A stretch of DNA of 64,000 nucleotides from Pedobacter sp. AK013 (lineage in GTDB: Bacteria > Bacteroidota > Bacteroidia > Sphingobacteriales > Sphingobacteriaceae): assembly GCF_014205835.1 (NCBI RefSeq), contig NZ_JACHCQ010000014.1, positions 62,001 to 126,000 of the forward strand, read 5' to 3'. Each line of letters starts with the position of its first letter. Positions within the stretch are counted from its first letter, which is position 1. Position numbers and translations under genes: made by a program. Below are positions 54,131 to 62,679 of the stretch, in pieces. A model generated the notes under the pieces. It searched no databases, was not told the DNA's origin, and worked only from the letters and a program-made list of their open reading frames with translations.

Positions 54131-54291
54131 GGATTTTTAATCCCGTTGGGGTTAAAAATTTTTCTAGGAATAAATCTAAACCAGATTACTAATCTGTAGT
54201 GCAATCAATCCGGATTGCAAATCCGGACCAGCACCGGAAGTTAGTCGGGATTTGTAATCCCGACTTTTGAACTAAGGATTTTTAATCCTTA
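54131..54291. repeat. Array of five GATT-N3-AATC hairpins upstream of the RAYT gene
   Basis: Hairpins at 54131 (GGATT-TTT-AATCC), 54182 (CAGATT-ACT-AATCTG), 54209 (TCCGGATT-GCA-AATCCGGA), 54244 (GTCGGGATT-TGT-AATCCCGAC) and 54273 (TAAGGATT-TTT-AATCCTTA). Each keeps a three-base loop and GATT/AATC at the tip, while the outer stem bases differ but still pair. They fill the 297-bp gap in front of the transposase gene. Confidence 0.85.
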
Positions 54292-54314
54292 TTATTTGTT
54301 AAAAACTCAAGATT

Positions 54315-54857
54315 ATGGCATTCAAATACTCCGCAAGCGATCAAAATGATATTTATTTCATTACTACAACCGTAGTTGGATGGATTGATGCCTTTACGCG
54401 TAAAGAACTTGCGGATGTTATTATTGAAAGTCTGAAATACTGTCAATCTGAAAAGGGATTAATTATTTATGCATGGTGTTTAATGCCAAGCCACTTACAT
54501 ATGATTGTTAGAGCTGAAGAAAATTACAAACTTTCGGACACTATCAGGGATTTTAAAAAATTTACCTCTAAAAAGATTATAAAAACAATTGGAGAAATTA
54601 ATGAAAGTAGAGAATGGCTCTTAGATAAGTTTTCATTTGCTGCACGAATCAATATCAAAAATAAAGAATATAAATTTTGGCAAGATGGTTTCCACCCAAT
54701 TGCTTTATATTCAAATGAATTTAAAGATCAAAAATTAGATTACATTCATAATAATCCCGTCGAGTCGGGAATTGTTTCGGAAGCTGAACATTATAACTAC
54801 AGTTCGGCGGTAAACTATGCTGGTGGGTTGGGCCGGTTGGAAGTTGTTTATTTATGA
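54315..54857 (+). CDS. REP-associated tyrosine transposase (RAYT, Y1 HUH family)
   Basis: A 180-residue single-domain Y1 transposase. IIYAWCLMPSHLHMIVRAEEN carries the HUH-type His pair (His60, His62), and KLDYIHNNPVESGIV the presumed catalytic Tyr143. FWQDGFHPIALYS and YNYSSAVNYAGG are typical of the Bacteroidota RAYT group. RAYTs are IS200/IS605 relatives that cut single-stranded palindromic REP DNA and often stay at one site. The gene is flanked by five hairpins upstream and two downstream of one design, arguing that these are its substrates. It appears intact with all motifs. Confidence 0.9.
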   Translation: MAFKYSASDQNDIYFITTTVVGWIDAFTRKELADVIIESLKYCQSEKGLIIYAWCLMPSHLHMIVRAEENYKLSDTIRDFKKFTSKKIIKTIGEINESREWLLDKFSFAARINIKNKEYKFWQDGFHPIALYSNEFKDQKLDYIHNNPVESGIVSEAEHYNYSSAVNYAGGLGRLEVVYL

Positions 54858-54871
54858 TTAAAATTCATAAA

Positions 54872-54920
54872 CCAGATTACAAATCTGGGTTACAATCGGT
54901 CCGGATTACAAATCCGGACC
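54872..54920. repeat. Two GATT-N3-AATC hairpins downstream of the RAYT gene
   Basis: CCAGATT-ACA-AATCTGG at 54872-54888 and GGTCCGGATT-ACA-AATCCGGACC at 54898-54920, the latter with perfect ten-base arms. Confidence 0.85.
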
Positions 54921-54936
54921 AACTTTAATAATTGAT

Positions 54937-55027
54937 CGTCATTTCGAGCGGAGTGCAGCAAAGCCGAGAAATCTAATGAGATAGCTCTCCCTCGAAGGTT
55001 CGGGACTGCGCTTCAGTCGAGATGACG
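54937..55027. repeat. 90-bp inverted-repeat element
   Basis: Begins CGTCATTTCGAGCGGAGTG and ends CTTCAGTCGAGATGACG, so the ends are inverted repeats. The core GCCGAGAAATCT is found again at 2493-2574 in the opposite orientation. It lies between the RAYT hairpins and a small gene. Confidence 0.75.
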
Positions 55028-55038
55028 ACTCTTTTCTA

Positions 55039-55452
55039 TTACTTAGCGCTTTGCGATTTTAGCATTTTCAGCTCGCGCTGCAGTGCTTCAATCTGTTGCT
55101 GCTGTTCCTTTATACTGGCAACCAAAAGCGGGACTAAACTTTCGTAATCTACCCTGGTAATAGTAGCATTTTTAAATGCGTTTTTACCTGATACATAACT
55201 TTTTGCCTGTACAGAAACAATTTCAGGAAAAGTGTCTTTAGCATCAGCTCCCACAAAACCATACTGTACTTTTGCAGGTAACTTCAGTTTTTCAGCCCAA
55301 GCTTTATCATAATTAAAACTTACGGGCTGTAACTTAATAACTTGATTTAAGGCATTTTCTACTGGTTTAACATTGTTCTGCACAACTTCTTGTGCACTTA
55401 TTTTTAAAGAGGCAGCGATTAACAGCACTGCAAATGAAATTGCTCGTTTCAT
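55039..55452 (-). CDS. Tail-fibre-like / intramolecular chaperone (S74-type) exported protein
   Basis: A 137-residue protein with a signal peptide (1-20, cut after ISAQ). QVIKLQPVSFNYDKAWAEKLKLPAKVQYGFVGADAKDTFPEIVSV and VDYESLVPLLVASIKEQQQQIEALQRELKML resemble the C-terminal peptidase S74/tail-fibre autoprocessing domain (LQPVxF.W, GFIAQEV-like, YxxLVPLLIxAIKEQQ.QI). It ends in a coiled coil. Here it stands alone instead of being fused to a fibre. It is 78 bp from a small gene on the same strand. Confidence 0.78.
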   Translation of the reverse strand: MKRAISFAVLLIAASLKISAQEVVQNNVKPVENALNQVIKLQPVSFNYDKAWAEKLKLPAKVQYGFVGADAKDTFPEIVSVQAKSYVSGKNAFKNATITRVDYESLVPLLVASIKEQQQQIEALQRELKMLKSQSAK

Positions 55453-55530
55453 ATATATTATTTGTAATTTTTAAAATAGAGAATTGGTTCCGTTTTTTGT
55501 AAAACGGAGTTTAAACATAATAGAATATGC

Positions 55531-55833
55531 TTATACGGAAGGTGGCGGGGTTAAAACTTCTGGAAAGTAAGCGGGCTGGAAAGAATGCTCAGGAATGAGT
55601 ACCTTATTTGAGGTTTGAAATGGAAGATATAATGCTCCATGAAAAGCGATCTGCTGCACCGCATATTCGGTTTCTACTTTCTTTTCTTCTTTCTCTGTTG
55701 CGTCATCATTTGTAGACAAAACTTCAACACCATCAGTAGAACACCTTAAATACGAAACCGCATGGCTTAGCTTTAAGAAAAAAGCTATTGCAATGCAGGC
55801 AATAAGTACATATTTAAGGCCATCTAATTTCAT
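55531..55833 (-). CDS. Small hypothetical protein with N-terminal helix
   Basis: A 100-residue protein with an N-terminal hydrophobic segment (residues 7-22), an acidic central part (DDATEKEEKKVETE) and a Pro-rich end (FPEVLTPPPSV). I recognise no family. Its composition is that of a real gene and its ATG is close to a plausible A-rich leader. It may be co-transcribed with the S74-like gene downstream. Confidence 0.55.
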   Translation of the reverse strand: MKLDGLKYVLIACIAIAFFLKLSHAVSYLRCSTDGVEVLSTNDDATEKEEKKVETEYAVQQIAFHGALYLPFQTSNKVLIPEHSFQPAYFPEVLTPPPSV

Positions 55834-55878
55834 TGATACAAATATAAATGCTAGGGCATTAAAACAATAATTTTAAGG

Positions 55879-55983
55879 TTAAAGTTCTGTAAGAATTTCG
55901 AGCATAGCTGTTATAGCTAAATCAATATCAGTAACTGAGGTTCGCCAGTTTACAAAAGCTACAGGGATTTGCCAGAAGCAATT
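55879..55983 (-). pseudogene. Remnant of a PLP-dependent decarboxylase/aminotransferase C-terminus
   Basis: On the minus strand a 34-codon open stretch reads FWQIPVAFVNWRTS then VTDIDLAITAMLEILTEL and TAA. This resembles the last part of group II PLP-dependent decarboxylases (NWRTxxxDID, then an amphipathic helix). There is no start and the frame is closed upstream by TAA, so only the 3' end survives. The break lies close to the palindrome at 55996-56028. Confidence 0.5.
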
Positions 55984-55995
55984 TTAGGTAGTTCT

Positions 55996-56028
55996 AGACC
56001 TCATAGGTTTTAAAAACCTGTGAGGTCT
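55996..56028. repeat. Palindrome AGACCTCA..TGAGGTCT
   Basis: AGACCTCATAGGTTTT / AAAACCTGTGAGGTCT arms with one G-T pair and a very short loop, followed by a T-run on the plus strand. It lies just after metF. The phrase is common in Bacteroidota intergenic DNA in my memory, so it is more a repeat than a dedicated terminator. Confidence 0.65.
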
Positions 56029-56033
56029 TTTTA

Positions 56034-57005
56034 TTAAAATATAGCTTTCGCAATTTTTTTAGTTTGTTCAGGGCGGCCCATCGTATAGAAATGTAATACC
56101 GGCGCACCAAAATCAATCAGTTCTTTACATTGTTTGATCATGGCTTCGGTACCAATTTCTTTTGCCTCATTATTGTTTTTGGCATGCGATAGCGCATCCG
56201 TTAACTCATCAGGCAAATCGATGTGAAAAATTTTAGGTAATACATTTAACTGAGATAAGGTACTTATAGGCTTCAAACCTGGTATAATTGGAATATTGAT
56301 ATCGTTTTCCCTGCATTTCTTTACAAAATCGAAATACTTTTGATTATCGAAAAACATCTGTGTAACAATAAACTCGGCACCTGCTTCAACCTTCTTTTTC
56401 AGGTATTTAAAATCGGTACTCATGTTAGGCGCTTCGAAATGTTTTTCAGGATAGCCAGCCACGCCGATACAGAAATCGCTTTTAAAAGTCTCTACATCTT
56501 CGTGGAGAAATTTACCTTCGTTATGGTTCTTGATGTGCTCTATCAAATCTGTGGCATAACTGTGTCCGCCAGGAGTTGGCACGAAATTTCCATCTGCCTT
56601 ACGGGCATCGCCGCGCAAAGCCAAAACATTATCGATACCTAAAAATTGTAAATCGATCAATGCATTTTCGGTTTCTTCTTTGGTAAATCCACCGCAAATA
56701 AGATGCGGAACGGCATCAACCTTATATTTATGGATAATAGCTGCACAAATGGCAATGGTACCAGGACGCTTGCGATAAGATACCTTTTGTAGCAAACCAT
56801 TGGCCTGTTCTTTATAAATGTAATCCTCGCGGAGCGAAGTTACATCAATAAAAGGAGGGTTAAACTCCAACAATGGTTCTATTGCATCATAAATCCATTG
56901 TATACTTTGCCCTTTAATGGGCGGCAATAATTCAAAAGAGAACAAGGTTTTACCCTTTGCGTTTTTTATATGGTCTGTAATCTTCATACCTGGTTTAATT
57001 GTCAT
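56034..57005 (-). CDS. metF: Methylenetetrahydrofolate reductase
   Basis: A 323-residue flavoenzyme making 5-methyl-tetrahydrofolate for methionine synthase. GKTLFSFELLPPIKGQSIQWIYDAIEPLLEFNPPFIDVTSLRED opens the barrel, LALRGDARKADG is the signature loop, and EAGAEFIVTQMFFDNQKYFDFVKKC follows. Two ATG starts are possible, 57005 and 56984; the first lies inside the end of a repeat element (GTCATGCTGA), so the second may be the ancestral one. It follows metH with a 116-bp gap that is filled by that repeat. The SAM riboswitch before metH probably also controls it. Confidence 0.94.
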   Translation of the reverse strand: MTIKPGMKITDHIKNAKGKTLFSFELLPPIKGQSIQWIYDAIEPLLEFNPPFIDVTSLREDYIYKEQANGLLQKVSYRKRPGTIAICAAIIHKYKVDAVPHLICGGFTKEETENALIDLQFLGIDNVLALRGDARKADGNFVPTPGGHSYATDLIEHIKNHNEGKFLHEDVETFKSDFCIGVAGYPEKHFEAPNMSTDFKYLKKKVEAGAEFIVTQMFFDNQKYFDFVKKCRENDINIPIIPGLKPISTLSQLNVLPKIFHIDLPDELTDALSHAKNNNEAKEIGTEAMIKQCKELIDFGAPVLHFYTMGRPEQTKKIAKAIF

Positions 57006-57110
57006 GCTGAATGCTAATGAAGCATCTCATACATAATGGCAGTTTCTATTTTTTAACTGCAAATCATATTCATACTTCGCTTAAAGATCCTTCGTTGCCC
57101 TCAGGATGAC
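57001..57110. repeat. 110-bp inverted-repeat element between metH and metF
   Basis: Starts GTCATGCTGAATGCTAATG and ends CCCTCAGGATGAC, so the ends pair as GTCATNCTGA/TCAGNATGAC. Its left end includes the first possible metF start codon. Confidence 0.7.
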
Positions 57111-57121
57111 AAAGTGAAGGG

Positions 57122-60100
57122 TTAATAAGCTAAATTCGGACTTAACCACCGCTCCACTTCTTCAATCGGCATATTTTTTCTAATAGCGTAATCTTCAATC
57201 TGATCTTTGGTAATTTTTCCCAATCCAAAATACCTCGAATCGGGATGTGCGAAATAAAACCCACTTACCGCTGCAGTTGGATACATCGCATAACTTTCGG
57301 TCAAGCGTAATCCTATTTTATTCTCTGCATCAAGCAATTGGAATAAAGTTCCTTTTTCGGTGTGCTCAGGGCAGGCAGGATAACCTGGTGCCGGACGGAT
57401 TCCTGCGTATTCTTCCTTAATCAGTTCCTGATTGCTTAAGTTTTCATCCTGTGCATACCCCCAATACTCTTTACGCACACGTTCGTGCATGCGCTCGGCA
57501 AAAGCTTCAGCCAAACGATCGGCCAATGCTTTGGCCATGATGCTGTTGTAATCATCGTAATTGGATTCGAACTCATTCACCAGTTCATCAATCCCGATAC
57601 CTGCTGTTACGGCAAAACCACCAAAATAATCTTGAATACCACTTTCTTTCGGTGCAATAAAATCAGATAAAGCATAATAAGGCTGCCCATCTACTTTTTC
57701 GGCTTGCTGACGGAGGGTGTGGATAGTTACCAGTTTGGAGTTTTCAGTTTTCAGTTCGGCGTTATTTACTAACTGATTACTGTCAACAGTTAGCTGAATA
57801 TCGTCTCCTACCGCATTTGCCGGCCAGAAACCGATTACTGCTCTTGCTGTTAACAGTTTTTCGTCGAGGATACGTTTTAATAAAGTCTGTGCATCATCAA
57901 AAAGTTTCTTCGCTTCGTCGCCTACATTTTTATCGTCGAAAATTTTCGGGTAACTTCCGCGGAGCTCCCAGGTATGGAAAAACGGCGTCCAATCGATATA
58001 TGGAACCAGTTCTTCTAATGGGTAGTTATCAAAAACCCTTGTGCCAGTAAATTCTGGAACTGGGAGGTTCGGTTGAAAATCAATTTTAAATTTATTTTCG
58101 CGCGCTTCTTCTAAGGTTTTAAAACGTTTATCTGACCGCTTATTTAAATGCGCTTCGCGGGCTTTATCATATTCGGCCCTGATGCTTGCAATATATTCGT
58201 CTCTGGTATCAGGATTCATTAAAGTGCTACAAACTGTAACACTTCTGGAAGCATCCAATACATGGATAGCAGGCCCTGAATAATTTGGCGCTACTTTTAC
58301 AGCAGCGTGAATCCTAGAGGTAGTAGCTCCACCTATAATTAATGGAATGGTAAACCCTTCACGTTCCATTTCTTTTGCAAAGTGAACCATTTCATCAAGT
58401 GATGGTGTAATTAAACCACTTAAACCAATAATATCGGCATTTATTTCTCTAGCTTTTTTGATAATTTCCTGTGCAGGAACCATCACGCCCATATCAACAA
58501 TTTCGAAGTTATTACAAGCCAATACCACACCCACAATATTTTTACCAATATCATGCACATCGCCGTTTACAGTGGCCATCAATACTCTTCCTGCTGATGA
58601 ATTCTGGTCCTGATCGGGATTATCAAGCTTCTCCTGTTCTATAAATGGCAATAAATAAGCTACAGCTTTTTTCATTACCCTTGCCGATTTTACCACCTGG
58701 GGCAAGAACATTTTTCCGGCACCGAATAAATCACCCACAATGTTCATCCCATCCATCAACGGTCCTTCGATTACCTGAATCGGGCGGGTATATTTTTGCC
58801 TGGCTTCTTCCACATCATCATCCAGGTATTCTACGATTCCCTTTACTAAAGAATGGGATAACCTTTCTTCAACAGAACCTTTTCTCCACTCTTCATCTTT
58901 AACTACCTCTTTACCTTTTGATTTTACGGTATCAGCATATTCCACCAAACGCTCTGTAGCATCTTCTCTTCGGTTTAAGAGTACATCCTCTACCCTTTCT
59001 AACAATTCGGGCGGGATTTCCTGATAAACTTCTAACATCCCTGCATTTACAATTCCCATATCTAAACCAGCTTGAATGGCATGGTAAAGAAATGCCGAGT
59101 GCATGGCCTCTCGCACTACATTATTTCCCCTAAAAGAGAACGAGATGTTAGAAACCCCTCCACTCACTTTAGCATGAGGCAGGTTTTCTTTGATCCAGCG
59201 GGTGGCATTAATAAAATCGACAGCATAATTGTTATGCTCTTCTAATCCGGTTGCAACGGTCAAAATGTTCGGATCGAAAATAATATCCTCTGCCGGGAAA
59301 CCGATTTCGTTTACCAGGATATCATAACTTCTTTTACAAATTTCTTTTCTACGTTCGTAATTATCGGCTTGCCCTTGCTCATCAAAAGCCATTACCACTA
59401 CGGCAGCACCATACTGCATAATTTTACGGGCACTGTCACGAAATTTATCTTCACCTTCCTTTAGAGAAATAGAGTTCACAATCCCTTTTCCCTGCAAACA
59501 TTTTAAGCCATTTTCAATAACTGACCATTTGGATGAATCGACCATGATTGGCAGTTTCGCAATATCAGGTTCTGAGGCAATAAGGTTTAAGAATTTGGTC
59601 ATCGCTGCTTCCGAATCCAACATCCCTTCATCCATGTTCACATCAATTATCTGCGCACCACCTTCAACCTGTTGCAGGGCAACGGCTAATGCAGCTTCAT
59701 AATCGCCGCTCAAAATCAATTTGGAGAACTTAGGAGATCCCGTAATATTTGTTCTTTCGCCGATATTTACAAAAATGCTTTCTGGCGTAATGGTTACAGG
59801 CTCCAACCCGCTTAAACGCATATAAGGTTCGAGGACAGGGAGTTTCCTAGGCTCAACTTTTCTTGCGTTTTTTGCAATACAGCCAATATGTTCTGGTGTA
59901 GTACCACAACAGCCGCCAACAATGTTCACAAAACCAGATGCAATAAAATCATCAACCAAATGTGCTGTTTCATGCGGCTGTTCATCGTAGGCACCAAACT
60001 CGTTTGGTAAACCTGCGTTTGGATAGGCCGAAACGTAACAGCCTGCTTTTGCAGCAAGCTCTTCAATATGTGGGCGCATTTCTTTGGCACCCAAAGCACA

Positions 60101-60823
60101 GTTAAAACCAATACTTAATGGCTTAGCATGCATTACAGAGTTTAAGAAAGCTTCGGCCGTTTGACCCGAAAGCGTTCTCCCAGAGGCATCTGTAATGGTA
60201 CCAGAAATCATGATCTCTAGTTTACGGCCAATTACCTCTTCGTATTTTTTAATGGCCACAATAGCCACTTTAGCATTTAAAGTATCAAAAATGGTTTCGA
60301 TTAATAATACATCAGAACCACCATCTACCAAACCGCGTACCTGCTCGTAATAAGCAGCTTCCAGCTCATCAAAATAAACTGCCCTAAAACCAGGATCGTT
60401 TACATTCGGCGACATGGAAAGGGTACGGTTGGTTGGGCCAATAGCACCTGCCACAAAGCATTTACGATCTGGATTTGCAGCCATAAATTCGTTTACAGCT
60501 TCTTTTGCCACACGTGCACCTTCAAAACTCATTTCGTAGGAAAGGTCTTCCATCTGGTAATCGGCCATGGAAATGCGCTGAGTGCTGAACGTATTGGTTT
60601 CGATAATATCGGCACCAGCCGCCAGGTACTCCAGGTGTATTGTTTTAATAATATCCGGACGTGTGATGTTGAGCAAATCGTTATTGCCTTTTACATCGCA
60701 GGGATGGTTTTTAAAGCGGTCCCCTCTAAAATCTTCTTCGGTTAAGGTATATCGTTGAATCATGGTACCCATTGCGCCATCAATCACCAGAATACGTTTC
60801 TCTAATTCTTCTCTTATGCTCAT
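57122..60823 (-). CDS. metH: Cobalamin-dependent methionine synthase
   Basis: A 1233-residue four-module enzyme. Residues 1-330 bind homocysteine ([27 protein letters not shown] with the zinc cysteines). Residues about 345-620 bind methyl-folate ([17 protein letters not shown]). Residues about 640-870 bind cobalamin, with the ligand motif [14 protein letters not shown] and [14 protein letters not shown]. The rest is the SAM-dependent activation domain ([15 protein letters not shown]). Around residues 1010-1032 ([17 protein letters not shown]) the protein has a non-conserved loop encoded by seven-base repeats, in place of the usual short link before LRQQAEK. A SAM-I riboswitch lies 172 bp upstream. 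Confidence 0.96.
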   Translation of the reverse strand: MSIREELEKRILVIDGAMGTMIQRYTLTEEDFRGDRFKNHPCDVKGNNDLLNITRPDIIKTIHLEYLAAGADIIETNTFSTQRISMADYQMEDLSYEMSFEGARVAKEAVNEFMAANPDRKCFVAGAIGPTNRTLSMSPNVNDPGFRAVYFDELEAAYYEQVRGLVDGGSDVLLIETIFDTLNAKVAIVAIKKYEEVIGRKLEIMISGTITDASGRTLSGQTAEAFLNSVMHAKPLSIGFNCALGAKEMRPHIEELAAKAGCYVSAYPNAGLPNEFGAYDEQPHETAHLVDDFIASGFVNIVGGCCGTTPEHIGCIAKNARKVEPRKLPVLEPYMRLSGLEPVTITPESIFVNIGERTNITGSPKFSKLILSGDYEAALAVALQQVEGGAQIIDVNMDEGMLDSEAAMTKFLNLIASEPDIAKLPIMVDSSKWSVIENGLKCLQGKGIVNSISLKEGEDKFRDSARKIMQYGAAVVVMAFDEQGQADNYERRKEICKRSYDILVNEIGFPAEDIIFDPNILTVATGLEEHNNYAVDFINATRWIKENLPHAKVSGGVSNISFSFRGNNVVREAMHSAFLYHAIQAGLDMGIVNAGMLEVYQEIPPELLERVEDVLLNRREDATERLVEYADTVKSKGKEVVKDEEWRKGSVEERLSHSLVKGIVEYLDDDVEEARQKYTRPIQVIEGPLMDGMNIVGDLFGAGKMFLPQVVKSARVMKKAVAYLLPFIEQEKLDNPDQDQNSSAGRVLMATVNGDVHDIGKNIVGVVLACNNFEIVDMGVMVPAQEIIKKAREINADIIGLSGLITPSLDEMVHFAKEMEREGFTIPLIIGGATTSRIHAAVKVAPNYSGPAIHVLDASRSVTVCSTLMNPDTRDEYIASIRAEYDKAREAHLNKRSDKRFKTLEEARENKFKIDFQPNLPVPEFTGTRVFDNYPLEELVPYIDWTPFFHTWELRGSYPKIFDDKNVGDEAKKLFDDAQTLLKRILDEKLLTARAVIGFWPANAVGDDIQLTVDSNQLVNNAELKTENSKLVTIHTLRQQAEKVDGQPYYALSDFIAPKESGIQDYFGGFAVTAGIGIDELVNEFESNYDDYNSIMAKALADRLAEAFAERMHERVRKEYWGYAQDENLSNQELIKEEYAGIRPAPGYPACPEHTEKGTLFQLLDAENKIGLRLTESYAMYPTAAVSGFYFAHPDSRYFGLGKITKDQIEDYAIRKNMPIEEVERWLSPNLAY
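57731..57758. repeat. Seven-base tandem repeat inside metH
   Basis: Units CAGTTTG, GAGTTTT, CAGTTTT and CAGTTCG in succession, the reverse of the AAAACTG family at 22274-22308. It is in frame and encodes part of a loop in the activation domain. Confidence 0.8.
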
Positions 60824-60848
60824 CTGTTGTTATTAGTAACAAGCTGCT

Positions 60849-60953
60849 AGTATCAAGTACCAAGATTAATGATAGATCGAACTAACTTTAGATAAAAGCA
60901 AAGTACAGACATAATTGTCTTCATACTTGATACTTAATACCTAATACTTAATA
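60849..60953. repeat. Seven-base repeats and long hairpin in the metH leader
   Basis: ATACTTG-ATACTTA-ATACCTA-ATACTTA-ATA at 60923-60953, with TACTTGATACT (60924-60934) perfectly complementary to AGTATCAAGTA at 60849-60859. The 11-bp stem with a 64-nt loop lies between the riboswitch and the metH start. Confidence 0.75.
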
Positions 60954-60994
60954 TGGCTTATCTTAAAAGTTGGTACGTGAATCGTAATCCTAAA

Positions 60995-61094
60995 CTTATC
61001 TGTTTCCGCTATTTGCAGAATAGAATTTAGCACCTTGTAGGTTACAGGTTGCTAAGACTTCGTTGGGTCTAATCCCTCCGTCTTTCTTAATAAG
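60995..61094 (-). promoter_or_regulatory. SAM-I (S-box) riboswitch before metH
   Basis: On the minus strand the aptamer runs from CTTATTAAGAAAGACGGAGG through GATTAGACCCAACGAAGTC, TTAGCAACCTGTAAC and CAAGGTGCTAAATTC to CAGATAAG. This matches the SAM-I core: P1 CTTAT/ATAAG, the GGAGGGAnnnGnCCnnnGAAG block, GGCAACC-like AGCAACC, and AAGGTGCTAA. It binds S-adenosylmethionine and lowers expression of metH and probably metF. No classic terminator with T-run is visible before metH, so control may be translational or through the repeat-containing hairpin. Confidence 0.93.
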
Positions 61095-61161
61095 CATACA
61101 AAAATGCAACAAAGCAACATCAATTCCAAAAATTATCGCCTTACTACCAAATAAAATTACA

Positions 61162-61187
61162 AAGGCCACGCAAAACTGCGCAGCCTT
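61162..61187 (-). terminator. Hairpin after the Bax-inhibitor-like gene
   Basis: On the minus strand AAGGCTGCGCA / TGCGTGGCCTT, 11-bp arms with two G-T pairs and a 4-nt loop, then a moderately T-rich tail, 26 bp after the gene stop and before the metH riboswitch. Confidence 0.6.
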
Positions 61188-61212
61188 AAGAATATTGTTC
61201 TGTTTTTGGTTT

Positions 61213-61968
61213 TTATCTTCTGTTACCGAAAATACGTAATAATGATAAAAACAAGTTGATAAAAGTAATGTAAAGTGAAAGCGCACCCATGATGGCTAAT
61301 TTTTTGCTTTCATTTACGCCTAAAGTGTTTCCATTTTCATCCAAACCTTCACCTATTCTTTTAAGCTCCTGAACTTTATATGCCGTTAATGCAGTAAAAA
61401 TCGCCACTCCAATAAATCCCATAATATAACCTAGTGTTGAGCTTCCCAAAAACATATTGATAACGCTAATGATCACTAAACCGATTACACCGGCAAATAA
61501 TATTGGGCCAAACTTACTCAAATCTGTATCTGTAGTATATCCCATTATTGCCATTACTGCAAATATAACGGCTGCCGCTGCAAAACTAATTACAACTGAT
61601 GGTAAAGAGTAAGTTAACAAGATGAAACTGAGCATTACTCCAGTTAATACAGAATAAAGCAAAAACACACCTACTAACGCCTGATAAGACACCCGTTGCA
61701 TACCAGCGCCCATAAGGAATACTAACCCTAGTGGTGCAAATATCGCGATGTAACCTAAAACAGTAAAGCCACCCTTACCAGTTTGCGGATTATAAGATAA
61801 AAGATAATTCAATACTTCCGGTGTGCTGGCGATAAAGTAAGCTGCAACTGTAGAAACAGTTAATGCCACAAACATCCATAAGAAAACATTTCCAAAGAAA
61901 CGTTTGGATGCAGATTTTTCCTGTACAAAAACACTGTTGTCTTGATATTGATAATTTTGTTGTTCCAT
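61213..61968 (-). CDS. Bax inhibitor-1/YccA family membrane protein
   Basis: A 251-residue inner membrane protein with about seven helices. FFGNVFLWMFVALTVSTVAAYFIAS opens it, and LTAYKVQELKR followed by KKLAIMGALSLYITFINLFLSLLRIFG is the BI-1/YccA C-terminal signature. The family leaks calcium or modulates membrane protease FtsH; the role here is unknown. It is followed by a hairpin and the metH riboswitch, so it is a separate unit from metH. Confidence 0.92.
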   Translation of the reverse strand: MEQQNYQYQDNSVFVQEKSASKRFFGNVFLWMFVALTVSTVAAYFIASTPEVLNYLLSYNPQTGKGGFTVLGYIAIFAPLGLVFLMGAGMQRVSYQALVGVFLLYSVLTGVMLSFILLTYSLPSVVISFAAAAVIFAVMAIMGYTTDTDLSKFGPILFAGVIGLVIISVINMFLGSSTLGYIMGFIGVAIFTALTAYKVQELKRIGEGLDENGNTLGVNESKKLAIMGALSLYITFINLFLSLLRIFGNRR

Positions 61969-62005
61969 TTTAAATTTGTGTATTTAACTATATAAAAATA
62001 AATAT

Positions 62006-62572
62006 TTAGTTTAATCTTTTTGTCAGCTGTTCTTCAACTTTTTTAAAGAACTGTAGTGGTTTTAGTGTGCGCCAAGGTAAATTATCAAGTGCGCCGCCAA
62101 AGTTAATGTAATAATCGATGTTATTATCACGAAATTCGGTGATTACGTGTTCCTGAAAATTTACCCCAACAATCCAGCCATCTTCTACTTCCTGAAACCA
62201 CTCTTCGTAATAACTGTCATCAGAGGCATGGAAGTTCAATACATTTTCACCGATCAGGATAAATTTATTAATGCCTTCATCCATCATCAGCTCCAAAATA
62301 TCACGCTTTAGGAGCATAATATCATTATTAATGGCATCGTTCCACTCTCCAATAAACTCTATAATGGCATAACTGCGATCATAATCAACATACAACACCT
62401 TCATATACAGCGTACTTGAGCCAAACTCGTCCCACTGTGGGTGCAATAAAAAGTTATAAATCTGCTTATCGAAGTAAAGTTCTGAGTATTCGGTATTGTA
62501 AAATGGCGAACGCTCATCTTCTGCCGAAATATAATCATCTCTCCACTGATAATAAGGCTCAATTTCGTGCAT
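62006..62572 (-). CDS. Conserved hypothetical protein, acidic
   Basis: A 188-residue acidic soluble protein with many Tyr, Trp, Asp and Glu. I know of no named domain; DYISAEDERSPFYNTEYSELYFDKQIYNFLLHPQWDEFGSSTLYMKVLYVDYD and ILIGENVLNFHASDDSYYEEWFQEVEDGWIVGVNF look well structured. I have the impression of homologues across Sphingobacteriaceae, which needs checking. It lies 37 bp upstream of the Bax-inhibitor gene on the same strand and probably shares its transcript. Confidence 0.72.
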   Translation of the reverse strand: MHEIEPYYQWRDDYISAEDERSPFYNTEYSELYFDKQIYNFLLHPQWDEFGSSTLYMKVLYVDYDRSYAIIEFIGEWNDAINNDIMLLKRDILELMMDEGINKFILIGENVLNFHASDDSYYEEWFQEVEDGWIVGVNFQEHVITEFRDNNIDYYINFGGALDNLPWRTLKPLQFFKKVEEQLTKRLN

Positions 62573-62679
62573 ATACTTTAATTATTGAATGAGTGAATTT
62601 TGAATGAGTGAACATTAAGGTCATTTCTACGTCGCATCATTCTTTCTTTTATTCAATCACTCTATCCTTCTATAATTTC
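62573..62679. repeat. Spacer with GAATGAGTGAA repeats
   Basis: TTGAATGAGTGAATTTTGAATGAGTGAAC near 62585-62611 is a direct repeat, and TTATTCAATCACTC further right is nearly its inverse. The phrase also occurs at about 10474-10486 after the Crp/Fnr gene. No coding content. Confidence 0.5.

Noticed and set aside
53658..54857. Toxin-antitoxin or defence island around the RAYT gene
   Set aside because: No toxin, nuclease or restriction motifs are present; only a transposase, hairpins and small secreted proteins.
60996..61286. An open frame of 96 codons on the minus strand between metH and the Bax-inhibitor gene
   Set aside because: It covers the SAM riboswitch and a terminator hairpin, and its translation has no protein-like pattern.
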